63,005 bases of DNA from Parasitella parasitica (taxonomy: Eukaryota; Mucoromycota; Mucoromycetes; Mucorales; Mucoraceae): contig MU619383.1 in the NCBI GenBank assembly GCA_025201805.1, positions 4,963 to 67,967 of the forward strand. The letters run 5' to 3'. Shown here in pieces: positions 53,664-63,005 of the stretch (within the stretch, counting starts at the first letter, position 1; every line of letters starts with the position of its first letter). The notes beneath the pieces are model-generated. The model did not search any database. It saw only the letters and a list, made by a program, of their open reading frames with translations, and was not told the origin of the DNA. The position numbers were made by a program, and so were the translations under genes.

Positions 53664-56600
53664 TTATTTCTTTTTTGAGTTCATGATGGGCCCTCCTTGG
53701 ACATTGGATTTCTTTGCCTTTGTCTTCTTTCGTGGAGCATTGGACCCTTTCTTCTCCTTTTCAGCCTTCAGGGCAGCTTCTTCTGCAGCCTTTTTCCTAT
53801 TCATGGCACCTTCATAGACATCTTTGGCCCATTTGGCAGCCTCTTCTGGAGTCATTGCTGTTGTAGGAATCACACGGTGATAACGAAGCGTGTTTGTCGC
53901 TATTTGGGACTCTTTCAAATAGGCTTGCTGCTTTAAAATAGCAATATGATTATCTGCCTCTGCTTCCTGACCTTGGTTATATCGGAAAGGTTGTTGTGTG
54001 TTACCTGCCACTTCGACATAGATGGTCAGCAATGTGGAATTCTGGGTTTGGCCACTGTTTTGGACCATTTCGGCTAATTCTGTCTCATGGGGTGGGAAAC
54101 GGATACAATCGATGTCGAGATCGGACTTTGTACAATCAGCGCGATACCATTTCTCTCCGCCATACGATAAATGAGACAATTGCGAGAATTTGACAATCGA
54201 AATCAACAGTAAGCCATACAACACGGTGCGTCTAGTAGTAGGCGATAAGCGAGTGGTACATGCTTCCAAAAACGCAGCGGCAAGTCCAATGCCATAGTAA
54301 ATAGCTCCTAAAATGTCAGGCATTGCCGTAACATGATAGGGCAAAAATCGAAGACACAGAACTTGAATGACAGAAGCAGAATAAAAAAATGCAATAGATC
54401 TTGTATAAAAGTCATTTATCAGCGTATCCATGCCTAAGCATAAAGCTCACGTTAGTGTCTTGTTCAATATATGTAGCTATACTACTTTACCTATAGAATG
54501 GAGCCACATCAAATAGGAGGGCAGCTTGATTTGTCGCTGAACCAGAAAGGCATTGAGACCCAAGAAACCGAAATATGCCACCATGGTTGACAAAATCAGA
54601 CGCTGTACAATTGGGTTGAGTACAAGATGAGCAGAGTAGCCGGCCAATTCACTCCAAATTCGAAGGCTTGCGCGTTGAAAGAACCATTTATTTGCATTTT
54701 CTTCTCTATAAAACTTGGGACTTGCAGTACCATCATTATGAGAACCAGTTTGTAAGCGATCATAGACAACAGATGAGTATTTTGCCATCAGTCTATGAAC
54801 CTCTTCAAACTTTTGCTTGGTTGAGATGTCACCATGAGAAATAGTTTGCATACCTTCCACTGTGAATAGCGTTAGTACATGTTGCACTTTATCTCAAGTT
54901 TTTTTCAAGTTTACATTGTTCATGGTAGGACGACTCTACAATCCAAGAAGAGACGTGCGACGCAGCACCAGCCATGCATGTTACTTCTTGATGATTTTCG
55001 CCGTTGGGAGGAGCAAAGTAGGTATTGTGGCTGATCAAAGCACAACCACGGACATGTATGAGGCGGAATCGTTGGTTGAGTGGTTTCCAAGTAATGTCCT
55101 TGTTTTTATCACCGAAATTATTATCATCTAATACTTTTAAAGTCCAGTAATCATGCGAATCCTGAATCAAGCGATCGCCATAGGCACTAGTTAATTCATA
55201 CATTTCGTCAGTCTTTGCCTACATGTCAAGTTCCAACTGTACTTACGTTACTTCGTTGTGCTCCTTTTTATTTGTCATTTGGGGTCGATGGTCATGAGAG
55301 TGCAGCTTGCGCGTAGATGCAAAATGTTCAAGGCGAATCTGATCCTGATTACGGACAAACTCAATAGGCTGAGATGAGTTCCATATTTGGTTGTTCTTGT
55401 GTACTGTCCAGATATTGTTGATATCGACATGAGGATACAACGTTACTTCCTGCTGGGTGCTTCCACCCGTGAATCTCTTTTTATGTGAGTGAAGGTATCC
55501 ACCAACAGTGCCTTCATGTCGAATGACTATCTGTGAGCCATAAGCAATGTCTACTTTGGTGTTAATTTATGTTTGTTGTTATTTTTACATCATTGTTTAT
55601 AGTTACGTACTCGGCTGGCTAGGTTCAAGTGTGTTGCCTTGTAAAGAATATTTGAGCCGTGAGCTAACAAGCAAATCGTGATCGCCAGCATTAGGGACCA
55701 TGTTGAAGTGAAATTGAAAGATGGCCAAATAAATGCACAGTGGCATTAGCACGGTAGACAATATGTTTACAGACATGTTTCTGAGAATCGCTTTGATGCT
55801 GTTGCGTTTCTCACCCAATCTGGTCCAAACTTCGTTCAAGATGGACATCCATATGACTGGAACCGTCATTATGCCTGTCCATTTGGAACTGACAGCACAA
55901 CCAATTGAGATACCAGAGATTAACTGCCAGAGTCCTGCCTGGATTGTGAGCCTTCCATGACTAGGATTAATGTGTGAGTAATAGATGAGATTTTTACAGC
56001 TCTTACACACCTTTCCTCAGTGTATTTGTTCACTAATGTCCATGAGTATGTTGCTAATGCACTAAAAAACAATACAAAAACCTCAGGCGTCGCATATCTT
56101 GATTGTGTCACAATGCCATTCTCTACACGCAACCGCCATTCCAACGAATACATTAATTAAACTTTCAAGCACTCACTCGCTGATTAAGAAAATTTACCAA
56201 ATATTATCAATGCTGACGCCAGTGTTGCTGCTGCACGAGAATGGCCCATATTACGCATAGTCATATAAGACAACGGTACAAGAGACGCTCCCAAAAGCGC
56301 AGAAAATCTCCTCAGTGCTACAACGGGAAACTCTACAAATGGCCTATATTGGGTTGAGTAAAAAAAATCATTGACTGGTCCTTCAAAAATACACACTGTC
56401 CTGGATAACCTAATTCTTCAGAGCCGTAATAACCAGCAAGGCGCGCTAAGCCAGTCGACACCAGACCTGCCAAAGGAGGGAATTTGCCTATAAAGAACTT
56501 GCCAGCCATATACCAATTAACTTGTTTTGTAGTTTCCAGCTCTATCTCCGTGATGTACGCAGGGAATCCCAATTTCATGATGCGCAAATAGAGGCCCATC

Positions 56601-56758
56601 GATGAAATTACAACTAGACGCATTCGATCATGAATAGTATCCGTCAAACTTGCCTCTTTGTAAGCCACACCTTTCTTTTCATACTTTTCTTCATTGTCAT
56701 TGACAACAAATGGATCATCTGTTTTCTCTGCAGGTTTTCTGGATCGAACAGAAAACAT
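53664..56758 (-). CDS. Protein O-mannosyltransferase family (PMT, GT39) with altered DE motif
   Basis: Eight predicted exons on the minus strand: 56397-56758, 56198-56343, 56011-56122, 55611-55960, 55247-55550, 54915-55186, 54491-54859 and 53664-54433; 894 residues. GT39 features are GYPGQPFVEFPVVALRRFSA, ENGIVTQSRYATPE and GISIGCAVSSKWTGI. A MIR region begins IAYGSQIVIRHEGTVGGYLH, and several C-terminal membrane spans follow. PMTs transfer mannose from dolichyl-phosphate mannose to Ser/Thr in the ER lumen. In loop 1 the usual F-D-E-V-H-F is replaced by ITEIEL, and the usual HPP by FPP, so the catalytic Asp of the DE pair is not present. The C-terminus has a long Ala/Lys-rich cytosolic extension (AAEEAALKAEKEKK) ending SKKK. 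Activity is therefore uncertain. Confidence 0.88.
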
Positions 56759-57430
56759 TTTAAAACTAAAGAGAAAGAGAAAAGAGATTAATTCCAGTTG
56801 AAGGGTCTTGACCATACTTTTATGGGATATACATTTCTAAATAAAGTCTAATTTTATGCATTATTGTTTGCCATCAAAAATTTTAGAAAGTGTAGCTGGG
56901 CACTTGTTTTGCATTCTTCATTGCGTGTGATCTTTTTTTTTTTTTAATATAAACGATCGATTTGATCTGTGCATTTCTTTTTCAGCCTTAATCATACGTG
57001 TTATCTCCAGACAATTAATCATCAATACTAAAAGCAGCAGTGAAAACGACTTGATGTCAAAAGAGCGAATAAAAAAATACCGAATTACAATGCTGTGATA
57101 TATACCTGTAACTAATTACACCAACAATTAAAGAGTTATTTTCGTACATGAACATAAAGCTCTTTTACTACCAGCAGGTAGAAAGTAAAATGACTTTATG
57201 TATAGGTATAAACCGTTGATTCAGTTAGAATAGTTTAATACTCTGTGTGTTTTTATTCGACAAGTACAAGATTTGTTCCTTGACATCCCAAGCAAACTTT
57301 CATTCCACAGCTTCATGCAATTCTAAATATCTCATCTATAAACAACTTTTACAAACTAACTCCGCAGTTGTGTCTTTAAGCTTAACAGACCTGCAGGTAG
57401 TATTTAGGACAATCAGAGAAAAAGATCTTT
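56759..57430. other. Intergenic, no gene seen
   Basis: AT-rich DNA with a T run at 56933-56945. The ORF at 57247-57453 overlaps the end of the fragment below on the opposite strand and has no support. Confidence 0.4.
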
Positions 57431-57830
57431 TCATACAAATTCATTCAAATTAAAATTGCTGTTTGCGGCCAGTTCTTTCAAGAACATGTATTTTGAAAAA
57501 GCAAATGTGTGAGTGATGACTGTATGAGTAGTATTCACTAGATTATACAATGGCTGCAAAATTCTGGTTTCCATATGTTTTTGATAGTTTTTTTTCATTA
57601 TCATCACCTTTTTTCTTGATTTTTCATCGAAGCTTTTCATTTTAGAACCAGGTTTGATAGCAGTAAAGTCAGAGTTGGAAGCAGTAACATTGGGTACATT
57701 CATGAAACTATCAGATTGTTTAGTCTTGCTTGATTCACCTATCATTGGACCTTGAGCATTGGTGTTATGAAAACCGATCTTGCTTGTGCCACCAATTTCG
57801 TCTTTGGCCCACTTTCCTGCTTTTTTTTAC
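57431..57830 (-). pseudogene. Fragment of an unrecognised gene family
   Basis: The minus frame from about 57830 to 57431 reads KWAKDEIGGTSKIGFHNTNA, then IKPGSKMKSFDEKSRKKVMI, HMETRILQPLYNLVNTTHTV and KYMFLKELAAN, ending at a stop. It looks genuinely protein-like (helical, charged) but has no start or catalytic motif. A tttttttacc run near 57825 (splice-like) and a second coding-like patch at 57973-58161 suggest remnants of further exons. It may be the N-terminal portion of a multi-copy mucoralean gene; I cannot name it. Confidence 0.4.
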
Positions 57831-58678
57831 CTATGTAATGGGTGTTTAAAATGCTTTGACTCTTCAGCACTTATGAATATAATGTGATAACACATACTTC
57901 TTTTCTAAAGGTTACAGATGCTGAAAATCGTCGTCTGAATTGTCGGTTATAATTTTTCATATGTGTCTACCATCATATTTTCAATTTATGGTAAATAACG
58001 TTTTGATCAGAAATTAAATATGTATCTTTACCGTTTCTGTTCTTAAAATACTCTTCTTCAAAGCAAGAAGTAGAAGTATCCTTCCGACTTCTCGTTATCT
58101 GTATTTTCATAAGGGAATAGTCATTAATATTTTGTGTCCTTAGAAAACAAGCTAAAAACAAGACAAAAAATATTTATGGAGGATATGCAATGTAGATTCT
58201 AATAACGATAATATGTACTTTTGAATATGACCGACATCGACATTTAATTTTGAGGAAACATCATTTATTTCTTTTCCAATGGATGTTTATATTCCATTTG
58301 TTTTTTCAAAATGGACAAAATTAACAGCACTGTATAGCAAGCTGGGATCTCATCATGACCAATTGAAACTCGTCATACATCAAGCATTAGGTTCACCTTA
58401 GGACCATCCATGAATATCACCACCTGAATCATATACATTATACGTGCATCCTTTCTGATATAGCCAAAATATCGCGTAATGTAAGAATCGCCTTATGAAC
58501 AAGATATTTGATAAAGAAGTATAGCCTATTGAGTGTCTCGGCTTAGTTTGCTGGGCTTTCTGATCCCGCACACACATTTTTCTGTGTGCTTTCATGAACC
58601 TCTCGCCTTTTGGATTCTTTATTAGTTTCTTTTTCTCTTGCTATTTCCCTATTTCTTTCTTTTATCCTTTCATATAAA
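57831..58678. other. Intergenic region 5' of VPS74
   Basis: No convincing gene. The last 100 nt are pyrimidine-rich (tctttttctcttgc, tttctttcttttatcc), a likely promoter/leader of VPS74. Confidence 0.4.
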
Positions 58679-59757
58679 ATGTCTACAGTTACAAGAAGAA
58701 GAGTTGGAGGACAAAGTAACAACTCGGACGATGACGCCCCGAGCGACTCTTCACAACAGCAACAACAACATAATAACAATAGCCCCATAGCTGATAAAAA
58801 AGTAGCTTACGATCCACGTGATATAGATGAAAGTAAATCTACACCTAAACTAACTCTTATGGAAGAAGTATTGCTATTAGGCTTGAAGGATAAACAGGTA
58901 AGATTGATTTTGGTATGCGAAACACGTGTTTCATATAACGTAAAAATAGGGCTATCTTTCATTTTGGAATGACAGTATAAGTTATGCCCTCCGTGGTTGT
59001 ATTGTCATTGAACTGGCTCTGAGAGGTAGAATTGCCATGGTCAAAGATTCTAACCGTCGAAAGTACCCTTTGTGCGACAGATACATCGAGGTTATCAACA
59101 ACAATTTGACAGGTGAAGTTTTGCTGGATGAAGCTCTGAAAATGATGAAAATGAGTGAAAAAATGAGTGTATCCAGTTGGATTGATTTGATGAGTGGTGA
59201 GTATATATTTGTAACGGGCACAGGGACACACAGACACACACTAAAAGTGACGGATAGGCGAAACTTGGAATGTGATGAAAATCGGATATCAATTAAAGCA
59301 AGTTCGTGAACGATTGGCCAAGGGTTTAGTCGATAAAGGTGTATTGAGAACAGAAAAACGCAACTTTTTATTATTCGATATGGCTACTCATCCTGTAGCT
59401 GACCCTGCAGTTAAAGAAGAAATCATTAAGCGAGTTTGTACCATGTTAGTCACTAGAGTTTCGCCCGCTGCCGTAGATGCTCAATCGGATGTACCCCACG
59501 CCTACGTTCGAACCGTTAGTATGATCTGTGCAGCCTATGCAGCCAATGTTCTGGAAAATGCTTTGCTCTATCTTCAGCCTGATTTAAGAGAACAAGCATT
59601 CAACAAGGTGGATGAATTGATGAATGATTATTCTTCCTGGCCGTTCACTGGCAGTAATGGTAAAGTTGAAATACCCTCTGGAACTGATCTCTCATTGGAA
59701 GTTGTTGCAAGTGTTTTAAATGTGCTTGCAAAGATGGATGCTATTGTAGGTATTTGA
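58679..59757 (+). CDS. VPS74: VPS74/GOLPH3 Golgi PI4P-binding adaptor
   Basis: Three predicted exons, 58679-58897, 58950-59196 and 59258-59757, 321 residues. The N-terminus is disordered ([11 protein letters not shown], Ser/Asp and Gln/Asn runs), with TRRRV resembling the basic coatomer-binding patch of the family. The GPP34 domain follows: [80 protein letters not shown] and [14 protein letters not shown]. It binds phosphatidylinositol 4-phosphate on the Golgi and retains glycosyltransferases there by recruiting COPI. Its clients include mannosyltransferases, but no link to the nearby PMT gene is shown. Confidence 0.95.
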
Positions 59758-60885
59758 GTGTTACCAATGATTCCTTGTACTAACATTTTTAATGTAGCTG
59801 TAAATTTTTATCATCATCATATTCACTAAATTATCGTCATATACTACATTCCTAAAATCTTAATTGTCTTGTTTGTTTTCCTTTTTCTTCGACTGCTCTC
59901 TTCACTTCTGCTTTCGTCCTTCCACTCTCTCTTCTACCTTTTGCAGGCATTGATATGTGGAAAAAAAAGCAATAAAGATAAAAACGCATGCTATATAAAC
60001 AATTGTCAATTACCGTGTAATATCCATGCAGTGTCATATATGCTGGTCAAGAGTGCTGTCAGTGATTCATACCCCTCAACTATACGTTCTCTTTTTTTCT
60101 TTGGTCAATTTTAAAGTACGGATATAGGGTTCACAAAATACGGTATGCCATTACTGATGCTTTATTACGTTACACATCTAATTTAACATTATCTCTCTGT
60201 GCCATTTACCTGCAAGGGCAAAGTCTGTATCCAAAGTGATAATAACCAAAAATCAATATATAACGATTGTAATTGGTAAAATTATTAGATGATTTTCATT
60301 GATAACACCTGATATCATTTTTGTCATAAATTACTCATCACTTGGATTATCATTTCGAAGTCGCTTTCATTTTTTCACTTCGTCGTAAACATTCCCTATT
60401 TGACTACAATTGTATTAGAGAGCAAGTCAGGGCATTTTGTATACTTCTTTGATGCTACTATCATTGTCTTTTTTTTTTTTTCTTTTTGTAACTGGTAATT
60501 ACCGCATGCATGTGTAGGTTTTCGCCTATTAATTGAAGGTTGAATCTCATCTCAATTCCAATATTGACACTGACATTCAAATGGACCTTTAGAAACCAGG
60601 ACCAAAGCAATCCTGGCTTCCTTTTCAATTTTTAATAAAGACCCTACGTTCTCCGTGATATAATCGCTTGTAGTCTCTTTATTTAATTGTCTTTGGAAAT
60701 AATCGTTATTCATATAACTCTCAGCATATGCCAAAATTATGTGCAAAAACGGTTATTTTACGAATATTTCCACAGAAATAACACTCGCACTTACATTTGC
60801 TCAATGAACGGCGTTAAATCGGATATTCATACAAACTTTTTAATTATTTAATTTTCGATTTAATGCAGTTATAGATATAAATTAT
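59758..60885. other. Gene-poor interval
   Basis: About 1.1 kb. The minus ORF at 60552-60746 (AYAESYMNNDYFQRQLNKET) looks somewhat protein-like, but its start is not well placed and nothing joins to it; possibly an exon relic. A T run lies at 60470-60487. No other feature. Confidence 0.35.
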
Positions 60886-60887
60886 TA

Positions 60888-61367
60888 CAGTAGCCGCTCG
60901 ATTTAAGGCTACTTTTTTTGCAAGCTTTTTTTAGCCTTATATCGAACATAGCCTTATATCGTGCATGTGACTATTACTCTTAAAACAGTCACCGGCATAG
61001 TTGATACGGTACTACAGCTATTAGATTAATTTGACACATGTCCAGTCAAATCCATTTACTTCTTTATTCTTAAAAAAGCATATTTTGACAAACAATTATA
61101 CTATGAGCATTAATCAACAATCAAGAGAGCGTCTCACTATCGAGCAAAAGTACGAAATCTGTAGCATAATGCTCAGTTTCCAACACAACACAAATTTAAA
61201 TACCGTCAATTTACTGTAAAATAAGGCTAAAATTTCGAAATTTTTCAGCTTTATATCGAATAAGGCTAATAAGGCTAACTCCCTGCTTAAAAAAAAAATT
61301 CACAAAAATTTTAGCCTTATATCGTGAATAGCCTTATATCGAACAGCCTTAAATCGAGCGGCTACTG
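60888..61367 (+). mobile_element. 480-bp pogo/Tigger-type MITE, copy 2
   Basis: Same length as copy 1 and inverted relative to it, flanked by TA (60886-60887 and 61368-61369). Ends are cagtagccgctcgatttaag and its complement. By eye the only difference I noticed is one base in a subterminal unit (agctttatatc at about 61247 against gccttatatc expected). The 62-codon ORF at 61031-61219 is identical to that of copy 1. Confidence 0.85.
61031..61219 (+). pseudogene. Truncated transposase DNA-binding fragment inside MITE copy 2
   Basis: Identical in sequence to the 62-codon frame in copy 1, including RERLTIEQKYEICSIM. No DDE domain follows; the frame stops at TAA after NLL. Confidence 0.5.
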
Positions 61368-61429
61368 TATTGGCTTCTATTCGACACAAAGAATTGCTGG
61401 AAATGTAAATCATTCATTAGCATTATTAT

Positions 61430-61851
61430 TGTTGGATCAAAAAAAAAAAAAAAGATAATAAAACCAAGTGTAACGAGATACGAAAACTGAAAGATACTTT
61501 ATTAAAGATCGAAATTGCATCTGCTATTTATACTTTTTACAACCACATAAACTTATGACGACTTATTTAGATTACTAATTGACAAGACTAATTCACAGTG
61601 ACAATCTACTTGACAGGGTACGGTATGAGGCTATACAGCAAGGGCTACATGTCTTTGATCTGACAGTGCCTTAACCTTTATCCTGGTGCTCAGATCTGTG
61701 TTACTTACAGGAATAACCTTTTTGATTTGAAACAGAGACTTTATTCTCCAATTTACACAAGCGTATCACATCACATCATTGGACAATCTTCAATCTCCAA
61801 TTAAAGTACATTGCCATGATCTCCTGTCTATAATTATGGCAGATCAGTTAT
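61430..61851 (-). repeat. Solo LTR, family Y, copy 2
   Basis: Matches 4136-4548 closely (gatcgaaattgcatctgctat, gacaagactaattcacagtg, cctggtgctcagatctgtgt). It has tgttggatc at the left and aattatggcagatca at the right. A poly-A of about 15 nt near the left end differs from copy 1. Confidence 0.65.
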
Positions 61852-61882
61852 GTCAAAATTAGACAGTAAAAAACAATCTGCC

Positions 61883-62360
61883 TGTTGTGCCAAGTCTTGG
61901 AAATGAGCACAGCAGGTGATTGTATGTGATATAAAAATATAAGAATGTAATAAAGACTTAGTTTACCAGATACAAAACTATTGATTTATTGATTGACAAG
62001 AAGCTGTCTATTTATATTAGAATAAATCTATCAAAATTAATCTATAAAATACAATATCAGGTCGTGTTTGACATTTAACTGTCAAACAAGATTATAACAC
62101 AGTAGTAGTCAGAGAAAGACCTATTTCTATATCTAATCAGCTAATCGTTATGAATGGGAATCATTCATCGATAAGTTGAGCTTCGCAATTTAGAATAAGT
62201 AGAACCCAAATAGATGGTTTCTTATACAAGACATTCTATTGAATACTTCTATTTACTAGATAAAATAATCGATGCCATTTAACCTTAAATCCGATTAGGA
62301 ACGGTTGCCATGACAACTGAGTTGAAATAGTGGTAACCATGGTATTCTATGGATACACCA
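61883..62360 (-). repeat. Solo LTR, family A, with 5-bp target-site duplication
   Basis: Element of 478 nt starting tgttgtgccaag and ending tggatacacca. It is bounded by the direct repeat ctgcc at 61878-61882 and 62361-62365. Read on the minus strand it runs TGGTGTATCC to GGCACAACA, with tataaatagac as TATA. It pairs with the family A LTR at 27190-27655. Confidence 0.8.
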
Positions 62361-62479
62361 CTGCCAAAGAATTATTTTTTTATTAGAAATACATCTTTTG
62401 GAAGTATTTTCTAAACATCTTAATAGCTTTTTAACATCATAATCCACAACTGTAACTAAAATTGACTATTTAGACTTTA

Positions 62480-62770
62480 ATAAAAAGTGTAAAACAACAA
62501 TAGATACAATTTAATTCCTTCTTTATTTTTTGGAATAAGATAAAGTGCAAAAGTTAGACATTTCTACTCTATTTATATTCGTTGTTGTAAACGGTCTGTC
62601 TGTCAGTTATGCCGTAACTGTCAGTCAGGTTTTTCTGTATTTGATTTTACATAATCAAGTACGGTATTCTAATATCGATGTTTCTGACACATTTGTAAAT
62701 GACATGCATGGACCAGTCCTTACATTGGTCTATGCGTTCAAAATGTGTGTTGTATCCATATAAAGGCTAC
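62480..62770 (-). repeat. Solo LTR, family X, copy 3
   Basis: Shares gtgtaaaacaacaatagata, gttagacatttctactctat, gtaaacggtctgtctgtcag and atttgtaaatgacatgcatg with the copies at 460-718 and 22845-23185. The remaining 235 nt of the window show no feature. Confidence 0.65.
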
Positions 62771-63005
62771 ATATGTCATATCTAACTTAGTCATAATGCA
62801 CGGATCATGATATTAATTGTTGGTAATTCTTTTACAAATAAGGAATAAGCTACAAGTTGTAATTGGACCTCTTGCAAGGTTCCAAGCTTATTCAAAGAAT
62901 ACATCTAGACCAGATCGCGGGATGTCGGGAAGACATCCTACCCAATCTTCTCTTTAATGTAAAATAGAAAGATAGGTCTGTCCTGCACCATGGCCAACTT
63001 GTGTG

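Noticed and set aside
53664-59757. A functional secretory cluster linking ERG2, PMT and VPS74
   Set aside because: They are common fungal housekeeping genes with separate promoters; proximity alone does not show co-regulation.

Overview
The window looks like nuclear DNA of an early-diverging filamentous fungus, most likely a Mucoromycota/Mucorales species. The reasons are AT-rich intergenic DNA, compact genes with many 50-65 nt GT-AG introns, fungal housekeeping genes (ERG2, PMT, DPH2, DIS3, LIS1, VPS74), a Fanzor (TnpB-like) relic and abundant LTR/pogo debris. The species cannot be named from sequence alone. A run of ten Ns followed by poly-A at about 52.33 kb shows a draft assembly. All exon coordinates are hand-made splice predictions.

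Layout. (1) 0-7 kb holds repeats: LTRs, a broken Ty3/gypsy-like gag-protease-RT remnant and a 1.5-kb interspersed repeat (repeat B). (2) 7.0-14.0 kb holds six genes in strictly alternating orientation. Four encode small charged proteins that share one C-terminal amphipathic beta tail (LRLDLNL...GDVTLALL). The fifth is a charged coiled-coil protein. The sixth is a 975-residue LEA-like protein with six DUF3659-type repeats. This is the best candidate for an undescribed system. (3) 14.3-22.0 kb: DIS3/RRP44, a homeodomain factor and DPH2. (4) 22-30 kb: transposon debris and gene-poor AT-rich DNA. (5) 30.2-43.6 kb: an unknown five-exon gene, carnitine O-acetyltransferase, a C2/proline-rich Fic1-like protein, a SNIP1-like FHA protein, LIS1, a carnosine N-methyltransferase-like protein and a one-TM protein. 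(6) 43.6-48.8 kb: a decayed Fanzor gene, a 480-bp pogo/Tigger-type MITE and a gene-family fragment. (7) 48.9-59.8 kb: 3-hydroxyisobutyryl-CoA hydrolase, an acidic unknown protein, ERG2, a PMT with an altered DE motif, a gene-family fragment and VPS74/GOLPH3. (8) 59.8-63.0 kb: a second, inverted, nearly identical MITE and three solo LTRs.

How things fit. Most genes are independent housekeeping units placed tail-to-tail or head-to-head with very short spacers (LIS1/CARNMT stops 39 nt apart, HIBCH/unknown 24 nt apart). The exception is the 7-14 kb block, where a shared tail, alternating gene order and oppositely charged disordered regions suggest co-regulated proteins that may assemble together, possibly in desiccation or spore physiology. 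That functional link is inference. The same repeat families recur at the left, middle and right of the window and bracket the gene islands.
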